Below, in pieces: positions 6,175 to 8,010 of a DNA stretch of 8,010 nucleotides; position 1 is the stretch's first letter, and every line of letters starts with the position of its first letter. The notes below the pieces were generated by a model, which was given only the letters and a program-made list of their open reading frames with translations, was not told where the DNA came from and did not search any database. The translations under genes and the position numbers were made by a program. Source of the DNA: CAZKYP01 sp964556885 (GTDB lineage: Bacteria > Planctomycetota > Phycisphaerae > Sedimentisphaerales > Anaerobacaceae). Where the stretch lies: the NCBI GenBank assembly GCA_964556885.1, contig CAZKYP010000147.1:1-8010 (forward strand), read 5' to 3'.

Positions 6175-7665
6175 TTACCGGTTTTCCTTGTTTTTTATGG
6201 ACATAATTTTCGAATGACTTGCAATCAGGGCACTTACTGTAAAGGTCACCATAAAGACACAAGCCCCGATGCCGAGCACTAAAATGAGATTATCAATTTT
6301 GAAATACCATAACAAATCAAATGCTATTATGACCGGAATCGACGCCAGCAGGCCTGATTTGTAGGAACTAATAAAATCGCCGAATTTCAAACCAATGATT
6401 TTTCGACATCCCATCACCTGCATGAAAAGAACAATAAAATTGCCTAAGATGATCGCGAAAGAAGCCCCTAACACACCCCAATAAACAGTGGCGGGATATA
6501 TCAATGCGACAGATAAAGCACGCAATATGGTATAATAGCGATGCAAATGCGGCTTACCTATAGCCAAATACATTCCGGCCAAAATCATCGCCCCGTTACG
6601 AGTAATGATTTGCATACATAGAACAACAAACGGTATAGCCATGATTGCATATTCCGGCTTATATGCAATATACAAAAGTTCGCTGGCACAACAAATCATG
6701 AAAGCTATTAAAGGCAGACTTGTAAGCGACGTCCAGCGGTTAACCTCTATAATACCACGACAAAGAGCACTCTTATCATCCTGTTTTTCAGCAAAGGCGG
6801 GCAGTAAAACAGGAGTAACTATCCTCATATACAAATCTGTTGGAAAGTAAGCAAGCATATAGGCGTAATTGTAAAGACCTAAATCATAATCATTTATCAG
6901 CTTACCAAGTATCAGAATAGGCGCCTGATAACTAATAGCTGTCAGGATCGGCAGGCCGAATATTCCACGTGCATATTTCAATAGCTCGCCAAGGCTGCTT
7001 TTATCAATCCTGAATTTTGGTAAGAATGGAACCAGCACAAAAGAAAATAAAAACAATATGACCGCTTCGGAGACAAAACCCAAAACAAGCGCCCAGACAT
7101 TTCGCATCAGGAAAGCAAAGATAATTGTTACGACCGAACCTAATATGGCACTGCCCTCGATAAGGATTACCCTCCGGCCGAACTTATATTCCTTTTCCAG
7201 CACGTATGAACGTGGACTGATAAACGACCTGAATACTATTGCAAGAAAGGACACACGCAACAACACCACAAGTTCTGGTTTATGATAGTAAGAGCCTACC
7301 CACGGGGCCGCGACAAATGCGAAACCGTAAAGGCCCAATCCCCGGACAAGCTGCATCCACCACGCCATATTTAAATAGCTTTCATCAGCACCATTCTTGT
7401 TTTGGATAACCGACTGTTTTACTCCAACTTCGGTCAGGGCTTCGAGGATCATCGATACACTGAAAACGATAGCCATTATTCCAAGCTCGGAGGGCGCTAT
7501 AATTTTTGCCAGAATCATCCTGCGAACAAACTTCATGCCGTGCCCGACGAATGTCCCCGCTCCCAGCTTCACCAGGGCACGTGCACTCTTGGCCTTTATA
7601 TTGCTGCCCCTGGCAATGTCGACCGTATTAGAAACTGTTTTACGTATTGTTGCTGTTAAAGCCAT
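6175..7665 (-). CDS. Wzx-like polysaccharide flippase (MOP/PST superfamily)
   Basis: A 496-residue polytopic inner-membrane protein of the MOP exporter superfamily, polysaccharide transporter branch (Polysacc_synt, WzxC-like). It would flip lipid-linked repeat units from the cytoplasmic to the periplasmic face. About 12-14 helices are visible from residue ~34 to 482. The first carries AGTFVGHGMKFVRRMILAKIIAPSELG (36-62), the family's usual opening, followed by EVGVKQSVIQ (79-88). YVLEKEYKFGRRVILIE (154-170) and SYQAPILILGKLINDYDLGLYNYAYML (245-271) are other typical stretches, the last matching the common pattern around a domain-repeat helix pair. A basic N-terminal extension (residues 1-33) and a Lys/Asn-rich tail (484-496) are cytoplasmic. 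It starts 33 nt after the ATP-grasp stop with a poor ribosome binding site. Length and helix count match the family, and no breaks were seen. Substrate cannot be read from sequence. Confidence 0.9.
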   Translation of the reverse strand: MALTATIRKTVSNTVDIARGSNIKAKSARALVKLGAGTFVGHGMKFVRRMILAKIIAPSELGIMAIVFSVSMILEALTEVGVKQSVIQNKNGADESYLNMAWWMQLVRGLGLYGFAFVAAPWVGSYYHKPELVVLLRVSFLAIVFRSFISPRSYVLEKEYKFGRRVILIEGSAILGSVVTIIFAFLMRNVWALVLGFVSEAVILFLFSFVLVPFLPKFRIDKSSLGELLKYARGIFGLPILTAISYQAPILILGKLINDYDLGLYNYAYMLAYFPTDLYMRIVTPVLLPAFAEKQDDKSALCRGIIEVNRWTSLTSLPLIAFMICCASELLYIAYKPEYAIMAIPFVVLCMQIITRNGAMILAGMYLAIGKPHLHRYYTILRALSVALIYPATVYWGVLGASFAIILGNFIVLFMQVMGCRKIIGLKFGDFISSYKSGLLASIPVIIAFDLLWYFKIDNLILVLGIGACVFMVTFTVSALIASHSKIMSIKNKENR

Positions 7666-7698
7666 TTAATTTACTTGCGTCTTATCAACCTTTAAATG

Positions 7699-8010
7699 TC
7701 AGTTAAAATGTCTCATGAACCGCTGGGATATCTTTTGAATAAATTCGAATAATTCCGGGAGAGGATCGCGCACGGCGAATTGTAAGCTGCCATGCTTCCA
7801 TCGAACTTTCACAGGTGGCCGTCTTCCCATGAACCGAGACATTATCATCTTGCCCTGCGTGGCTGGATGGACATATCTTATGGTTTCCTGCTGTTGCATA
7901 TTCGGGTATTCCCGGCCCATTGCGCCTAAACAGGCTAATAGCGGGAAATTGACACCAGCAACCAAAGAGCCGAGTAAAGACTGACCAAATCGAGGATTGA
8001 AATCAAGGAT
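7699..8010 (-). CDS. C-terminal fragment of an ATP-grasp ligase (cut by window edge)
   Basis: The frame is open to the window edge; a TTG near 7965 is internal, not the start. The last 103 residues are visible. They begin ILDFNPRFGQSLLGSLVAGV and continue NFPLLACLGAMGRE, matching the metal-binding end of carbamoyl-phosphate-synthase-like ATP-grasp domains (E-x-N-P-R-F-G-G ... A-G-x-x-x-P). The usual Glu of ExNxR is Asp here; Asn and Arg are kept. Family members activate a carboxylate as an acyl phosphate and join it to an amine or thiol. In a polysaccharide locus this could attach an amino acid or similar group to a sugar, but the substrate-binding part lies outside the window. The remaining ~65 residues (YVHPATQGKMIMSRFMG..., then an amphipathic LPELFEFIQKISQRFMRHF helix) are a family-specific tail I do not recognise. 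TGA stop at 7701-7699. Confidence 0.75.
   Translation of the reverse strand: MLDFNPRFGQSLLGSLVAGVNFPLLACLGAMGREYPNMQQQETIRYVHPATQGKMIMSRFMGRRPPVKVRWKHGSLQFAVRDPLPELFEFIQKISQRFMRHFN

Noticed and set aside
1..8010. Scan for CRISPR arrays, tRNA genes, insertion sequences and long direct repeats
   Set aside because: No regularly spaced repeats, cloverleaf-like segments, transposase motifs or terminal inverted repeats were noticed by eye; short repeats could still have been missed.

Overview
The window is a single, densely packed run of genes on the minus strand. Seven genes are followed by the first codons of an eighth, and gaps between them are 29-92 bases or negative. It reads as the export, polymerisation and decoration part of a surface or extracellular polysaccharide locus. 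Having both a Wzx-type flippase and a Wzy/WaaL-type membrane protein points to Wzx/Wzy-dependent assembly in a Gram-negative-type (diderm) bacterium. There is no 16S rRNA or other taxonomic marker. GC is about 45% by eye and most genes have weak Shine-Dalgarno sites. The FrhB-type iron-sulfur protein suggests an anaerobic or sediment lineage (for example Planctomycetota/PVC or Desulfobacterota), but that placement is a low-confidence guess.

In transcription order (high to low coordinates) the genes are: (1) the C-terminal end of an ATP-grasp ligase, cut by the right edge; (2) a polysaccharide flippase of about 14 helices; (3) a polysaccharide pyruvyl transferase; (4) a left-handed beta-helix CatB/XAT-type O-acetyltransferase; (5) a two-[4Fe-4S] ferredoxin plus FrhB/FdhB-like oxidoreductase; (6) a Wzy/O-antigen-ligase-like integral membrane protein; (7) a BioF2/CelD-like GNAT acyltransferase; (8) the first 36 codons of a second protein of the same acyltransferase kind, cut by the left edge.

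Inferred cooperation: glycosyltransferases outside the window would build a lipid-linked repeat unit. The acetyltransferase, pyruvyl transferase, GNAT proteins, ATP-grasp ligase and FrhB-like protein could modify it with acetyl, pyruvyl ketal, acyl or aminoacyl groups and an unidentified redox step. Wzx would flip the unit and Wzy would polymerise or ligate it. Genes 4-5 and 5-6 overlap, so the acetyltransferase, redox protein and polymerase are probably translationally coupled. No glycosyltransferase, RNA gene, mobile element, CRISPR array, convincing promoter or terminator was seen. No stretch over 300 bases lacks a gene. The most intriguing element is the FrhB-like redox protein, whose role in glycan biosynthesis is unresolved.
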